From Actinomycetota bacterium (lineage in GTDB: Bacteria > Actinomycetota > UBA4738 > HRBIN12): a stretch of 34,129 nucleotides of DNA. How positions within the stretch are numbered: the stretch's first letter is position 1; the number at the start of each line of letters is the position of its first letter. The notes beneath the pieces were generated by a model. That model saw only the letters and a program-made list of their open reading frames with translations. It did not search any database and was not told the DNA's origin. Shown piece by piece: positions 15,739-23,653 of the stretch. The stretch spans positions 1 through 34,129 of the forward strand of contig VAXZ01000112.1 in assembly GCA_005885035.1 (NCBI GenBank). The letters run 5' to 3'. Position numbers and translations under genes: made by a program.

Positions 15739-18301
15739 TGGCCTCCGGTTCGAGGGGCGACGGGTCACCGTCGAACCGGGCGACACCGTCGCCTCCGCGT
15801 TGTACCGCGCAGACGTCCGGACCTTCACGCGGTCGCTGAAGTACCACCGCCGGCGCGGGCTCTGGTGCGTGACGGGCGATTGCCCGAACTGCATGGTGAA
15901 CGTGGACGGCGATCCCGGCGTGCGCGCCTGCATGACGGACGCGCGGGATGGGCAGGTCGTGGTCCGGGAGTCGGGCTGGCCCTCGGCCGAACGCGACCTG
16001 CTCCACGTAACGGATCGGCTCCACCGCTTCCTCCCCGTGGGCTTCTACTCCAAGACCTTCATCCGGCCGCGGTTCGTCTGGGGGCTCGCCGAGCGGGCGA
16101 TCCGCCGGGCGACCGGGGTGGGACATCTGCCGATCGGCCGGCCGGCGAGCGCGAGACCGGCGCGTGCCCTGCACGTCGATCTGTTGGTCGTCGGGGGCGG
16201 GGTCGCGGGGTTGGCCGCGGCGGCGGAAGCGGCGGCCGCCGGATCCAGGGTCGTGCTCGTCGAGGAACGTCGTCTCGGGGCGACGGCCTGGGACGCCCGC
16301 GTGCGCGAGCGGATCCAGACGCTCGCGGCGGAGGCGAGGGCCGCGGGAGCGGAGATCCTCGAGCATCACACCGCGGTCGGCCTCTACGAAGGACCGTTCG
16401 TGCCCGTGGTCGGTCCCGCCGAGGTACTGCACGTCGAGGCCGGTCGCGTGGTCGCAGCGACGGGAGCCGTCGAGGCGCACGCGGTCTTCCCCGGGAACGA
16501 CCTGCCGGGCGTCTTCCTCGCGCGGGGCGCAGCGCTGCTCAGCATCCGGCACGGGGTGGCGCCCGGTCGCCGCGCGGTCGTCGTCGCCACCACGGACGAG
16601 GGACGTGCCTCGGCGGCCGCGCTCCGGAGCGCCGGCATGGAGGTGCTGATCCACGATGGCCCTGTCATCGCGGCGGAGGGGAACGGCAGGATCCTCGCGG
16701 TGACTCTCGGGACCCCGAGCGGCCGCGAGCGGATCACGTGCGACACGCTCGTGCTCTCGCTCGGGTGGGCGCCCCGCGACGCCCTGCTCCGGATGGGCAC
16801 GGATCAGGAGGTGGCCGGCGCCGGCGACGTCGCGATCCCGGGTTGCTCGCTCGAGGAGGCCGAGGCGAGCGGCAGACGGGCGGCGAACGGTCACGACGAA
16901 GCTCCGAGCGACGTGCCGACGGTCCCCGTGGGAGACGAGGGCTACGTCTGCCTGTGCGAGGACGTGAGCCTCCACGACCTCCAACAGGCGTGGGACGAAG
17001 GCTGGCGCTCGTCGGAGATCCTCAAGCGTTACACGACGGCGACGATGGGCCCGTGTCAGGGGGCCGTGTGCGGGCGACTCCTGGCTGCGTTCGCGGGCGC
17101 GCGGGCGGACGCGGTCGCCACCGCGGGCGCTCGCACCACGTCGCGTCCGCCCGCGCGCCCGCTCGTGCTGGAAGACCTGGCCGCCGGGGTCGACGAGATG
17201 ATCGAGCAGCGGACCTCCCTCCACGACCGCCATCTCGGGCTGGGCGCGCGGATGGAGCGCAGCGGTTCGTGGTCGCGACCGACCACCTTCGATGCCATCG
17301 ACGAGGAGATCCGCGCCGTCCGTCACCGGGCCGGGCTGATGGACGTCGGCACCTTGGGGAAGTTCCTGGTCGCCGGGCGAGACGCCGCGGAGCTGCTGGA
17401 CCGGGTATTCCCGATCCGTGTCCGCGACCTGGAGCCGGGCCGCTCACGCTACCTCGTCGCGCTCGACGAGGCCGGCTACGTGATCGACGACGGTCTCTTG
17501 GCCGCCCTCGACAGCGGCCGTTTCTACCTCTGCACGACCTCCGGGCGCGCCCCCGCGATGGAGGCATGGCTCCGCGACTGGATCGACCGCTGGCGCCTCC
17601 ACGTCCACCTGCTCGATCAGACCGCGCAGCTCGGTGCCATCCTCGTCGCCGGTCCGAAAGCCCGCGCGATCCTCGGGAGGCTCACCGGCGACGACGTGAG
17701 CGCGGAGGCCCTCCCGCACATGCGGCACGCCGACATCACGGTCGCAGACGTGCCCTGTCGTGCGGTCCGTGTGGGCTTCGTCGGCGAGGTCGGCTACGAG
17801 CTCCACCACGACCGCTCACGCGGTCCCGCGCTCTACGACGCGCTGCTCGAGGCCGGCCAGGTGGAGGGCGCCCAGCCCTTCGGGCTGGGCGCCCTCGACG
17901 TCCTCCGGCTGGAGAAGGCTCACCTCTACCTCGGACAGGACACGTTGCCCGACGACCATCCGGCGAAGCTCGGCCTGGAGTGGGCCGTCGCGATGGACAA
18001 GCCGGACTTCGTCGGGAAGCGCGCGCTGGAGCGGATGGGGGCGCTGCCGCTGGAACGCACCCTGGTAGGACTCCGGATCGACGGCGAGCCGCGACGAGGG
18101 GTCCCCCTCCTGGTGGGCGGCCGTGTCGTCGGGCGGGTGACGTCGTGCGCGCGTTCCGAGGCCGCCCGAGGGACGATCGCGCTCGGCTGGGTGCGCGCCG
18201 TGGACGGATCGTTCCCGACCGAGCTCATCGCGGGCCACGCCGTCGCCACCGTCGTGCCGACCCCCTTCTACGACCCGGAGGGGGCCAGGCTCCGTGTTTG
18301 A
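15731..18301 (+). CDS. soxA: Sarcosine oxidase alpha-type subunit with two complete [2Fe-2S] cysteine sets
   Basis: An 856-residue multidomain protein. Residues 1-90 are a Fer2_4 domain with Cys46, Cys51, Cys54 and Cys67 (C-x4-C-x2-C-x12-C), a plant-type [2Fe-2S] pattern. Residues 148-380 are a pyridine-nucleotide / FAD domain with GGGVAG at 155-160. Residues 403-450 are a BFD-like domain with CLCED and GPCQGAVC (Cys407, Cys409, Cys442, Cys447). Residues 475-856 are a GcvT-like folate domain with TTFDAIDEEIRAVRHRAGLMD. The family oxidises N-methyl amino acids together with SoxB and transfers the methylene to tetrahydrofolate. It is shorter than the usual 950-1000 residues. The full cysteine sets resemble opine / proline dehydrogenase and HcnA-HcnB proteins, so it may act as a dehydrogenase. 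GTG start; overlaps soxD and soxG by 8 bp each. Confidence 0.92.
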   Translation: MADGLRFEGRRVTVEPGDTVASALYRADVRTFTRSLKYHRRRGLWCVTGDCPNCMVNVDGDPGVRACMTDARDGQVVVRESGWPSAERDLLHVTDRLHRFLPVGFYSKTFIRPRFVWGLAERAIRRATGVGHLPIGRPASARPARALHVDLLVVGGGVAGLAAAAEAAAAGSRVVLVEERRLGATAWDARVRERIQTLAAEARAAGAEILEHHTAVGLYEGPFVPVVGPAEVLHVEAGRVVAATGAVEAHAVFPGNDLPGVFLARGAALLSIRHGVAPGRRAVVVATTDEGRASAAALRSAGMEVLIHDGPVIAAEGNGRILAVTLGTPSGRERITCDTLVLSLGWAPRDALLRMGTDQEVAGAGDVAIPGCSLEEAEASGRRAANGHDEAPSDVPTVPVGDEGYVCLCEDVSLHDLQQAWDEGWRSSEILKRYTTATMGPCQGAVCGRLLAAFAGARADAVATAGARTTSRPPARPLVLEDLAAGVDEMIEQRTSLHDRHLGLGARMERSGSWSRPTTFDAIDEEIRAVRHRAGLMDVGTLGKFLVAGRDAAELLDRVFPIRVRDLEPGRSRYLVALDEAGYVIDDGLLAALDSGRFYLCTTSGRAPAMEAWLRDWIDRWRLHVHLLDQTAQLGAILVAGPKARAILGRLTGDDVSAEALPHMRHADITVADVPCRAVRVGFVGEVGYELHHDRSRGPALYDALLEAGQVEGAQPFGLGALDVLRLEKAHLYLGQDTLPDDHPAKLGLEWAVAMDKPDFVGKRALERMGALPLERTLVGLRIDGEPRRGVPLLVGGRVVGRVTSCARSEAARGTIALGWVRAVDGSFPTELIAGHAVATVVPTPFYDPEGARLRV

Positions 18302-18770
18302 GATCAGGCGCACCCTGGTCGGCGTGGTCACGGCATCGGCAGGCGCGGGGGCGCTGGATGGGCTGGTCGTACCGGGACGCGCCTTCGGCTGCCGGACCGC
18401 CGACGACGAGCTGATGTTGCTGAGCGTCCCGCAGGTCACGGATGAGGTCGTCCGGGAGGTATCCACGCGTCTGGCCACCCTCGACCCAGACGCCCTCGTG
18501 ATCGACACGACGGACGGCTGGGCGACGATCATGGTCGCGGGCGGCGGCGCTCGGTCGAGCTTCGGCCTCCTCTCTCGGCTGGAGCTACCCGACGCTGGCT
18601 TCACGCAGGGGGAGGTCGTCCACGTCCCTGCCAAGGTCATCGCAGACGACGAGCAGGTGCTCATCCTTGCTCCGTCGATGTGGGAAGCCCATCTGCTCGA
18701 TCGAGTCACGAAGGCGCTCGGAGCCACCGGGCGGCTCGAGACGCGCGAGTGGAGGGTACCCACCCCATGA
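18294..18770 (+). CDS. soxG: Sarcosine oxidase gamma-type subunit
   Basis: A 158-residue protein whose position and pattern fit the gamma subunit, the least conserved part of heterotetrameric sarcosine oxidase, related to a truncated GcvT fold. Supporting segments are ALDGLVVPGRAFGCR at the start, LVIDTTDGWATIMVAGGGA in the middle, and a C-terminal half that places LPDAGFTQGEVVH and VPAKVIADDEQVLILAPSMWEAHLLD where the family has its conserved block. The sequence alone would be a weak call; the neighbours make it firm. GTG start at 18294 overlaps the soxA stop by 8 bp, and its own stop overlaps the soxB ATG by 4 bp, so the subunits are translationally coupled. Confidence 0.8.
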   Translation: MFEIRRTLVGVVTASAGAGALDGLVVPGRAFGCRTADDELMLLSVPQVTDEVVREVSTRLATLDPDALVIDTTDGWATIMVAGGGARSSFGLLSRLELPDAGFTQGEVVHVPAKVIADDEQVLILAPSMWEAHLLDRVTKALGATGRLETREWRVPTP

Positions 18771-19975
18771 CCGGGCTCTTCCGCCGGCGCGTGTTCCTCC
18801 GGCAAGCCGAGCTGAAAGGTCGATACGACGTCGTGATCATCGGGGGCGGGGTGAACGGGCTGTCGCTCGCGTACAACCTCGCGGCGCGTCACGGGATCCG
18901 CGACGTCGCGGTCTTCGAGGCCGGCTACATCGGCGCCGGCGCGTCCGGGCGGAACACGCAGGTCGTTCGCGCCAACTACAACACCCCTGAGAACGTCCCG
19001 TTGTACAAGGCGAGCCTAGGCATCTGGCGCACGCTCAGCCAGGAGCTCGACTTCAACATCCAGTTCTCGACGCAGGGTGAGTTGGATCTCTGCCACACGA
19101 CCGATTCGCTCGAGGTCGAGCGGGACAAGTCGCTGCTGAACCAGGCCTACGGCGTGCAGACCGAGGTGGTGACACCCGAGGAGATCGCGCGCATCAACCC
19201 GCTCGTCGACCTCACCGGTGGGGGTTCGTTCCCGGTGCTCGGGGCGTCCTATCACCCGCCAGGAGCCACGGCGCGTCACGACTCGGTCGTGTGGGGGTAC
19301 GCGTCGGCGGCATCGCGCCTCGGCGTCCACGTCCACGAAGGCCGAGGCGTCACGGGGATCCGCGCGGACGGGGACGGTTGCACGGGGATCATGACAGCGG
19401 CCGGTCCGATCGAGGCCGGCGCCGTCATCTCCGCCGTCGCGGGGTGGACCTCGATCGTCGCCGGGATGGCCGGCCTCAAGCTCCCCATCAGCACGCATCC
19501 GCTCCAAGCTTTCGTGACGGAGCCCTACCGTCACGACCTCGACGGGCTGGTGTCATCGATGGATCTGTACGTCTACATCTCGCAGACCGCGCGCGGCGAA
19601 CTGCTGGTCGGGGCGGAGATACTCCCGTACAACACGTATTCGACCCGCTCCACGTTCGATTTCCTCTCCGAAGCGGCCAAGCGCTCGATCCAGATCTTGC
19701 CCTTCATGGCGCGGGCACGCGCGATGCGGCAATGGGCGGGCCTCTGCGACATGACGCCCGATTCGTCCCCGATCCTCGGCGAGACCGAGGTCCCCCGGTT
19801 CTTCCTGATGGCCGGGATGGGAACCTGGGGGTTCAAGGGCTCGCCGATCTTCGGTCGGACGATGGCTGAACTCGTCGCCACCGGTCGGACGCCCGAGCTG
19901 CTCGCGCCGTTCGCACCGGATCGCTTCGAGCGGGATCGGATGGTCCCGGACGCGGCGAGCGCGGGCACGCACTAG
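18767..19975 (+). CDS. soxB: Sarcosine oxidase beta-type subunit (FAD-dependent amine oxidoreductase)
   Basis: A 402-residue catalytic flavoprotein of the DAO / glycine oxidase fold. The FAD Rossmann motif is VVIIGGGVNGLSLAYNLA at about 22-39, and SGRNTQVVRANY at 60-71 is the typical beta-subunit block. The segment ARHDSVVWGYA at 169-179 carries His171, which lines up by position with the His that covalently binds FMN in known beta subunits. The C-terminal FAD contact is MAGMGTWGFKGSPIFG. It oxidises sarcosine or a related secondary or tertiary amine. The ATG at 18767 has GGAGGG ten bases upstream and an ATGA overlap with soxG; a longer in-frame extension lies inside soxG and was rejected. 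It ends 33 bases from the convergent glycosylase gene. Confidence 0.92.
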   Translation: MTGLFRRRVFLRQAELKGRYDVVIIGGGVNGLSLAYNLAARHGIRDVAVFEAGYIGAGASGRNTQVVRANYNTPENVPLYKASLGIWRTLSQELDFNIQFSTQGELDLCHTTDSLEVERDKSLLNQAYGVQTEVVTPEEIARINPLVDLTGGGSFPVLGASYHPPGATARHDSVVWGYASAASRLGVHVHEGRGVTGIRADGDGCTGIMTAAGPIEAGAVISAVAGWTSIVAGMAGLKLPISTHPLQAFVTEPYRHDLDGLVSSMDLYVYISQTARGELLVGAEILPYNTYSTRSTFDFLSEAAKRSIQILPFMARARAMRQWAGLCDMTPDSSPILGETEVPRFFLMAGMGTWGFKGSPIFGRTMAELVATGRTPELLAPFAPDRFERDRMVPDAASAGTH

Positions 19976-20008
19976 CGATGGACGCTGACATCCGGTGGCG
20001 CGCTTCTG

Positions 20009-21169
20009 CTACCTCCACGCCGGGGGGAACGTCGGCCACGCGATCTCCGTAGCCTTGAGCCACGCGGCGAGCTCCTCGATGGTGTGCCGAGCTGCAGCCC
20101 CGTCGGCCGGCGTCGCACCTGATTCGGCGTACAGCGCATTCACACGCAACACCCCGGCCTTCCGATCGAACACGGGATCGATCCGCCCGACCAGTCGGTC
20201 CCCGCGGAGGATCGGAAGGACGAAGTATCCGAACTCGCGCTTCGCCTTCGGCACGTAGATCTCCAGGCGGAACCGGAAATCGAAGAGCCGCTCCGTGCGC
20301 TCGCGATCCGAGATCAGGTCGTCGAAGGGCGACAGGAGCGTCGTGCGGCCACGGAAGGTCCTGTCCAACAGATCGCGGTGGGCGACCCATCGACCCGGAA
20401 GACCCTCGACCTCGATCGGCACGATCAGTCCGTCGTGCAGGTGCCGACGGATCGCGCCCTCCCTCATCGGAGCGGGCCCGTCGAAGAGGGTGCCGATCCG
20501 GTCCAACCGCTCCAGACCGCGAGCTCGCAGCTGTCGGTCGACGAGCTCCGTGGCGATCTCGGACGCGGGGCGGGAAGGCACGCGCGGGAGCGAGCGGGAC
20601 GCCAGATCCCAGATGCGTTGCTGACCGTCGCGGCCCACGATCATCACTCGGCCCTGCAGCCACAGGATGTCGAGCAGCATGGGCACGTTCTGGCCTTCGT
20701 CGTTCCAGCCGCCGGTATGCCACCCTTCGGCCGCGCGGTTCTCCAGGTCCCTCGCCCGGAGCGGACCTCGGCGTCGCAGTTCGCCGATCACGTAGCGCAC
20801 GAAGGCGTCGTTGGCCTCGAGCCAGTCTCGCACGTACTCCCGGCGTTTCCGGGTCCCGTGGGGATACCGCCGCATCGAGATCCGGTGGATCGGGAGGTCG
20901 GCCGTGGGCACGATGTGCGCCCAGTACTCGAAGAGCGCCCGATCGCGCCACAGCAGCCGTTCGAGCTCCGCGACGCGGAAGCGTCGACCGAGCCGGCTGA
21001 ACAGGACGAGCTGCTCCGTCCGGGCGACCGCCGAGGTCGGGTCGATCTGGACCTCGCCCAGGTTTCGCACGGCGTCCTCGATCGAACGGGATCGAGGTGC
21101 GTCGAGGAGCTGGCCCATCACGGCGAGGTGCCGCGCCTTCCTTCGCGAAACGAGGACGGGCTCGGTCAT
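20009..21169 (-). CDS. Winged-helix DNA glycosylase of the HTH_42 / YcaQ (AlkX) family
   Basis: A 386-residue protein of the HTH_42 superfamily, made of tandem winged-helix domains and a beta-barrel. The catalytic motif near the N-terminus is VQIDP with Gln41-Ile42-Asp43, the Q-phi-D form of YcaQ/AlkX rather than the Q-phi-Q of AlkZ. Other family segments are ARTEQLVLFSRLG, LFEYWAHIVPTADLP, GGWNDEGQNVPMLLDILWLQGRVMI, and LLSPFDDLISDRERTERLFDF. YcaQ-like enzymes remove alkylated bases and unhook interstrand crosslinks from DNA. The ATG at 21169 starts close to the conserved VSRRKARHLAV; an in-frame extension to 21277 reaches into the sigma-factor promoter and was rejected. It is divergent from the sigma gene with 125 bases between. 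Confidence 0.87.
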   Translation of the reverse strand: MTEPVLVSRRKARHLAVMGQLLDAPRSRSIEDAVRNLGEVQIDPTSAVARTEQLVLFSRLGRRFRVAELERLLWRDRALFEYWAHIVPTADLPIHRISMRRYPHGTRKRREYVRDWLEANDAFVRYVIGELRRRGPLRARDLENRAAEGWHTGGWNDEGQNVPMLLDILWLQGRVMIVGRDGQQRIWDLASRSLPRVPSRPASEIATELVDRQLRARGLERLDRIGTLFDGPAPMREGAIRRHLHDGLIVPIEVEGLPGRWVAHRDLLDRTFRGRTTLLSPFDDLISDRERTERLFDFRFRLEIYVPKAKREFGYFVLPILRGDRLVGRIDPVFDRKAGVLRVNALYAESGATPADGAAARHTIEELAAWLKATEIAWPTFPPAWR

Positions 21170-21281
21170 CGACGGCGTCGCGGAATCTGGGGCACCTGTG
21201 GCATCGCGGCCAGAGGCTACCGCCCGACGCCGACGGGCTCCGGGAGAACCGTTCTGCCACCCCGTCCGTACACCCACGGAG

Positions 21282-21287
21282 TACCGT
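21282..21287 (+). promoter_or_regulatory. Candidate -10 box of the ECF sigma operon
   Basis: TACCGT is followed by seven bases and GTG at 21295. No Shine-Dalgarno sequence is present, which fits a leaderless message and supports choosing this GTG. A -35 could not be made out with confidence, so autoregulation by the ECF factor itself cannot be judged. Confidence 0.4.
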
Positions 21288-21294
21288 GCTGAGG

Positions 21295-21867
21295 GTGAAG
21301 GTCGACGATCCGGGATCCGATGCAGCGCTCATGGCGGAGTTCGCCGCCCGCGAGGAGCGCGCTGCCGGCACGCTCTTCGACCGGTTCGCCTCGAGGATCT
21401 ACGGGCTCGGCGTGGTGATGCTGGGCAACCACCAGGCGGCGCAGGATCTGGTGCAGGACACCTTCGTGAAGCTGTGGAGAACCGCGGAGCGATACGACCC
21501 ACAACGTGGGCGGCTCGAGACGTGGGTCTTGCTCACCGCGCGGTCGCTCGCGATCGACAGCCTGCGGCGTCGCGTGCTCGAATCCCGTTCGCTGCAGGCG
21601 ATCGGGGTCCAGCCCGAAGATGATCCCGAGCCGCTCCCGGACGAGCGCGCGGCGGTCGCGGATCTGTCGGCGCGCGCGCGCCGGGCCATGTCGGTGCTCT
21701 CGCCGGAGCAGCGCTCCGCCCTCGAGCTCGCGTACTTCGGCGGTCGGACGACCGCCGAAGTGGCCGCGCTCGAGGGCATCCCCCAGGGCACCGTGAAGAC
21801 GCGGATCCGGGCCGCGTTGCTCCGTCTGCGCGACGAGATGGCGAAGGATGCAGACCATGACGTGTGA
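21295..21867 (+). CDS. ECF-type RNA polymerase sigma factor
   Basis: A 190-residue sigma-70-family factor with region 2 (ERAAGTLFDRFASRIYGLGVVMLGN, then AQDLVQDTFVKLWRTAERYD) and region 4 (LSPEQRSALELAYFGGRTTAEVAALEGIPQGTVKTRIRAALLRLRDEM). It directs RNA polymerase to stress- or surface-related promoters. The start is taken as GTG 21295; GTG 21286 adds three residues, and ATG 21331 would cut into the usual N-terminal helix. An open in-frame extension to 21097 crosses the promoter region. The anti-sigma gene overlaps its end by 11 bp, the usual arrangement for coupled synthesis of a sigma factor and its inhibitor. Confidence 0.9.
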   Translation: MKVDDPGSDAALMAEFAAREERAAGTLFDRFASRIYGLGVVMLGNHQAAQDLVQDTFVKLWRTAERYDPQRGRLETWVLLTARSLAIDSLRRRVLESRSLQAIGVQPEDDPEPLPDERAAVADLSARARRAMSVLSPEQRSALELAYFGGRTTAEVAALEGIPQGTVKTRIRAALLRLRDEMAKDADHDV

Positions 21868-22594
21868 CGAGGTACGGGAACTGCTCCCCGAGCACCTGCT
21901 CGGCACCCTCGAGGGGCCGGAGGACCTCGAGGTCCGCCGGCACCTCCGGGGGTGCAGCGCCTGCCGCGAGGAGCGGATGAAGCTCGAGGATGGGGTCGCG
22001 ACGCTCTACCGTGCGGTGCACGACCGGGAGCCGCCGGCCGATCTTCGGGGGCGCGTCCTCCGCACGCTCGACGAGGAGTGGGAAGACGCCGGACGCTCGC
22101 CCGCGGCGACGCAGCGGTCGCGCGACCGCTCGCCGTGGCGAGCGGTCGCGGCTGCCGCGGTGGTCGTCCTCATCGCCGCTTCGGTCGCGTACGGCGCGAC
22201 CCAGGCCCACCGGGCCTCGGTCGCAACCGCCGACGCCACGAGCTACACGAGCCTGCTCACGACGCTCGGCGGCAAGGAGTTCAGCATCGGGCAGCTCCAT
22301 CCGACCGGCGGCTCTTCCTTCGATGGACGGGTGCTCGTGTACGAGGGAGACGCCTCCAAGGGGTGGAGTTCCTGGGCGATCGTGTTCGTGAAGTCGCCGG
22401 GGTACAGCGGCGACGCCACCGCGACGCTGATCGGCACTGACGGCCAAGCGCTGGCGTTGCCCCCGCTGCGGGTCAGCGACGGCGAGGCGCATACCTGGCT
22501 CGTCACGGGCGACGATCTGAGTGGGTACGATCGCCTGACGATCACCACGCCGGATGGCACCGTCGTGGCCACGGGAGCCATCCACCCGGCATGA
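21857..22594 (+). CDS. Zinc-finger-type anti-sigma factor, single membrane span
   Basis: A 245-residue protein. Residues 1-45 form a ZAS zinc-binding anti-sigma domain with His29-x3-Cys33-x2-Cys36 (HLRGCSAC). A membrane helix lies at about residues 95-113 (AVAAAAVVVLIAASVAYGA), followed by an extracytoplasmic domain of about 130 residues resembling RskA-type anti-sigma C-termini. It should hold the ECF factor at the membrane until a signal outside, or a change at the zinc site, releases it. The ATG at 21857 is preferred over ATG 21848 because GAAGGA lies eight bases before it. The signal may be redox or copper related, given the blue-copper lipoprotein encoded next, but this is inference. Confidence 0.88.
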   Translation: MTCDEVRELLPEHLLGTLEGPEDLEVRRHLRGCSACREERMKLEDGVATLYRAVHDREPPADLRGRVLRTLDEEWEDAGRSPAATQRSRDRSPWRAVAAAAVVVLIAASVAYGATQAHRASVATADATSYTSLLTTLGGKEFSIGQLHPTGGSSFDGRVLVYEGDASKGWSSWAIVFVKSPGYSGDATATLIGTDGQALALPPLRVSDGEAHTWLVTGDDLSGYDRLTITTPDGTVVATGAIHPA

Positions 22595-22650
22595 ACCGGG
22601 CGCCTTCCCCGCCCGTAGAACCTCGAACCGGCTAACGGAGGGAGAGATCC

Positions 22651-23097
22651 ATGACAACACGGAACTTCGTTCTGCTCAGCGCCGCCGCGGCGGCCCTCAT
22701 CACGCTGGCAGCTTGCTCGTCCAACAGCTCTTCGGCGAGCGGCTCCAGCTCGGGCTCGAACAAGATCACGATCGGCCAGGACCAGGCGAACGATCACGGG
22801 ACGCAGGACGCGACCGGCAAGTCAACGTTCGAGATCGAAGCCGACAACGACAGCAGCGGCTACTACTTCAACCCGACGATCCTGCAGGGCTCCGCTGGGC
22901 AATCCATCACGTTGGAGATCAAGAACGAGGGGTCCGTGCCGCACAATTTCTCGATCACCTCGATGAACGTGAACGTCACGATCCAGCCGGGCGCGTCGCA
23001 GGAGATGAAGGTCACGTTCCCGCAGACCGGGACGGTCGAGTACTTCTGCAGCTTCCATCACGCGCTCGGGATGGCCGGCGAGCTGTCGGTGGCCTGA
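22651..23097 (+). CDS. Cupredoxin-like (type 1 copper) lipoprotein
   Basis: A 148-residue exported lipoprotein. The signal peptide ends in a lipobox Leu19-Ala-Ala-Cys22, followed by a Ser/Gly-rich linker to about residue 36. The cupredoxin domain has the blue-copper ligands His98 (VPHNF), Cys133 and His136, with Met141 in YFCSFHHALGM. Such proteins carry electrons or bind copper at the outer face of the membrane. GGAGGGAGAG lies just before the ATG. It follows the anti-sigma gene by 56 bases in the same direction and may be a member of the sigma regulon. A 6-bp inverted repeat spans its end and may end transcription. No oxidase or nitrite reductase partner is in the window. Confidence 0.9.
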   Translation: MTTRNFVLLSAAAAALITLAACSSNSSSASGSSSGSNKITIGQDQANDHGTQDATGKSTFEIEADNDSSGYYFNPTILQGSAGQSITLEIKNEGSVPHNFSITSMNVNVTIQPGASQEMKVTFPQTGTVEYFCSFHHALGMAGELSVA

Positions 23098-23110
23098 TCC
23101 TCCTAGGCCA
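23090..23110. terminator. Small stem-loop between convergent cupredoxin and cupin genes
   Basis: TGGCCT and AGGCCA pair across nine bases that include the stop codons region of both convergent genes, which are only 5 bases apart. No T run follows, so it could at most be a weak two-way terminator. Confidence 0.25.
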
Positions 23111-23432
23111 GCGACGATCGGCAACGGCTCCACAACGCCGACAGCTCGTCGGCGGACAGATCCGCGTGGAGTCCGTCGACCAGCTCGGCGATCTCCGGGT
23201 TCATCACGGCGAGGATATGCGCGCCGCTGCGCGCCGCGAAGGTGTGTTGGGAGCCGCGTTGCACGACGAAGAACTGACCCGGAGCGACGCGCTCCCGGAC
23301 ACCGTCCACGAGGACCTCGAACTCGCCGTCGAGACAGATGAAGGCTTCCTCGCCTGCATGATGGATATGGAGCGGCGCCTGATCCCCATCGTACGGGTCG
23401 AGCCGCCACTCTCGGACCACGAAATCCGCCAT
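23103..23432 (-). CDS. Small cupin-domain protein
   Basis: A 109-residue single-domain cupin. Motif 1 contains the metal ligands His22, His24 or His25, and Glu28 or Glu29 in PLHIHHAGEEAFICLDG. Motif 2 contains His63 in GQFFVVQRGSQHTFAA. Single cupins act as metal-dependent enzymes or as sensors and sugar binders; no specific substrate can be given. It is convergent with the cupredoxin gene. TAGCGT six bases before the ATG, without a ribosome site, points to a leaderless message. The GEE form of motif 1 and the size are typical of small stand-alone bacterial cupins. Confidence 0.88.
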   Translation of the reverse strand: MADFVVREWRLDPYDGDQAPLHIHHAGEEAFICLDGEFEVLVDGVRERVAPGQFFVVQRGSQHTFAARSGAHILAVMNPEIAELVDGLHADLSADELSALWSRCRSSLA

Positions 23433-23438
23433 GGGGAG

Positions 23439-23444
23439 ACGCTA
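23439..23444 (-). promoter_or_regulatory. Candidate -10 box of a leaderless promoter for the cupin gene
   Basis: The minus strand reads TAGCGT, CTCCCC, ATG. The box and its six-base spacing are identical to those before the DUF2277 gene. Confidence 0.5.
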
Positions 23445-23653
23445 CCCGCCGGGAAGACCTCCGTCCTTGCAGATGCCGAAAGCCTCGATCCCCTGATGAC
23501 CCAGGCTGCTCAGCGAATCTCTCCGTGGGATCCGCTTCCTGGGAGGAGGGACACGAAGATCCGCGAGCGAGAAGACCCGAGCATCCCTCATCGATCCCAT
23601 GGAAACCGTGGTGGAGAGCTCGAAGTGGCATAGCCGCCAGCTGAGGAAGGTTC
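23445..23653. other. Intergenic stretch before the HNH gene, no gene recognised
   Basis: About 210 bases between the cupin promoter and the HNH start. A minus-strand open frame of 77 codons crosses it but shows no recognisable motif and overlaps the HNH gene. GAGGAAGG at 23643-23650 may be the ribosome site of the HNH gene. I see no repeat or promoter that I can support. Confidence 0.4.
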
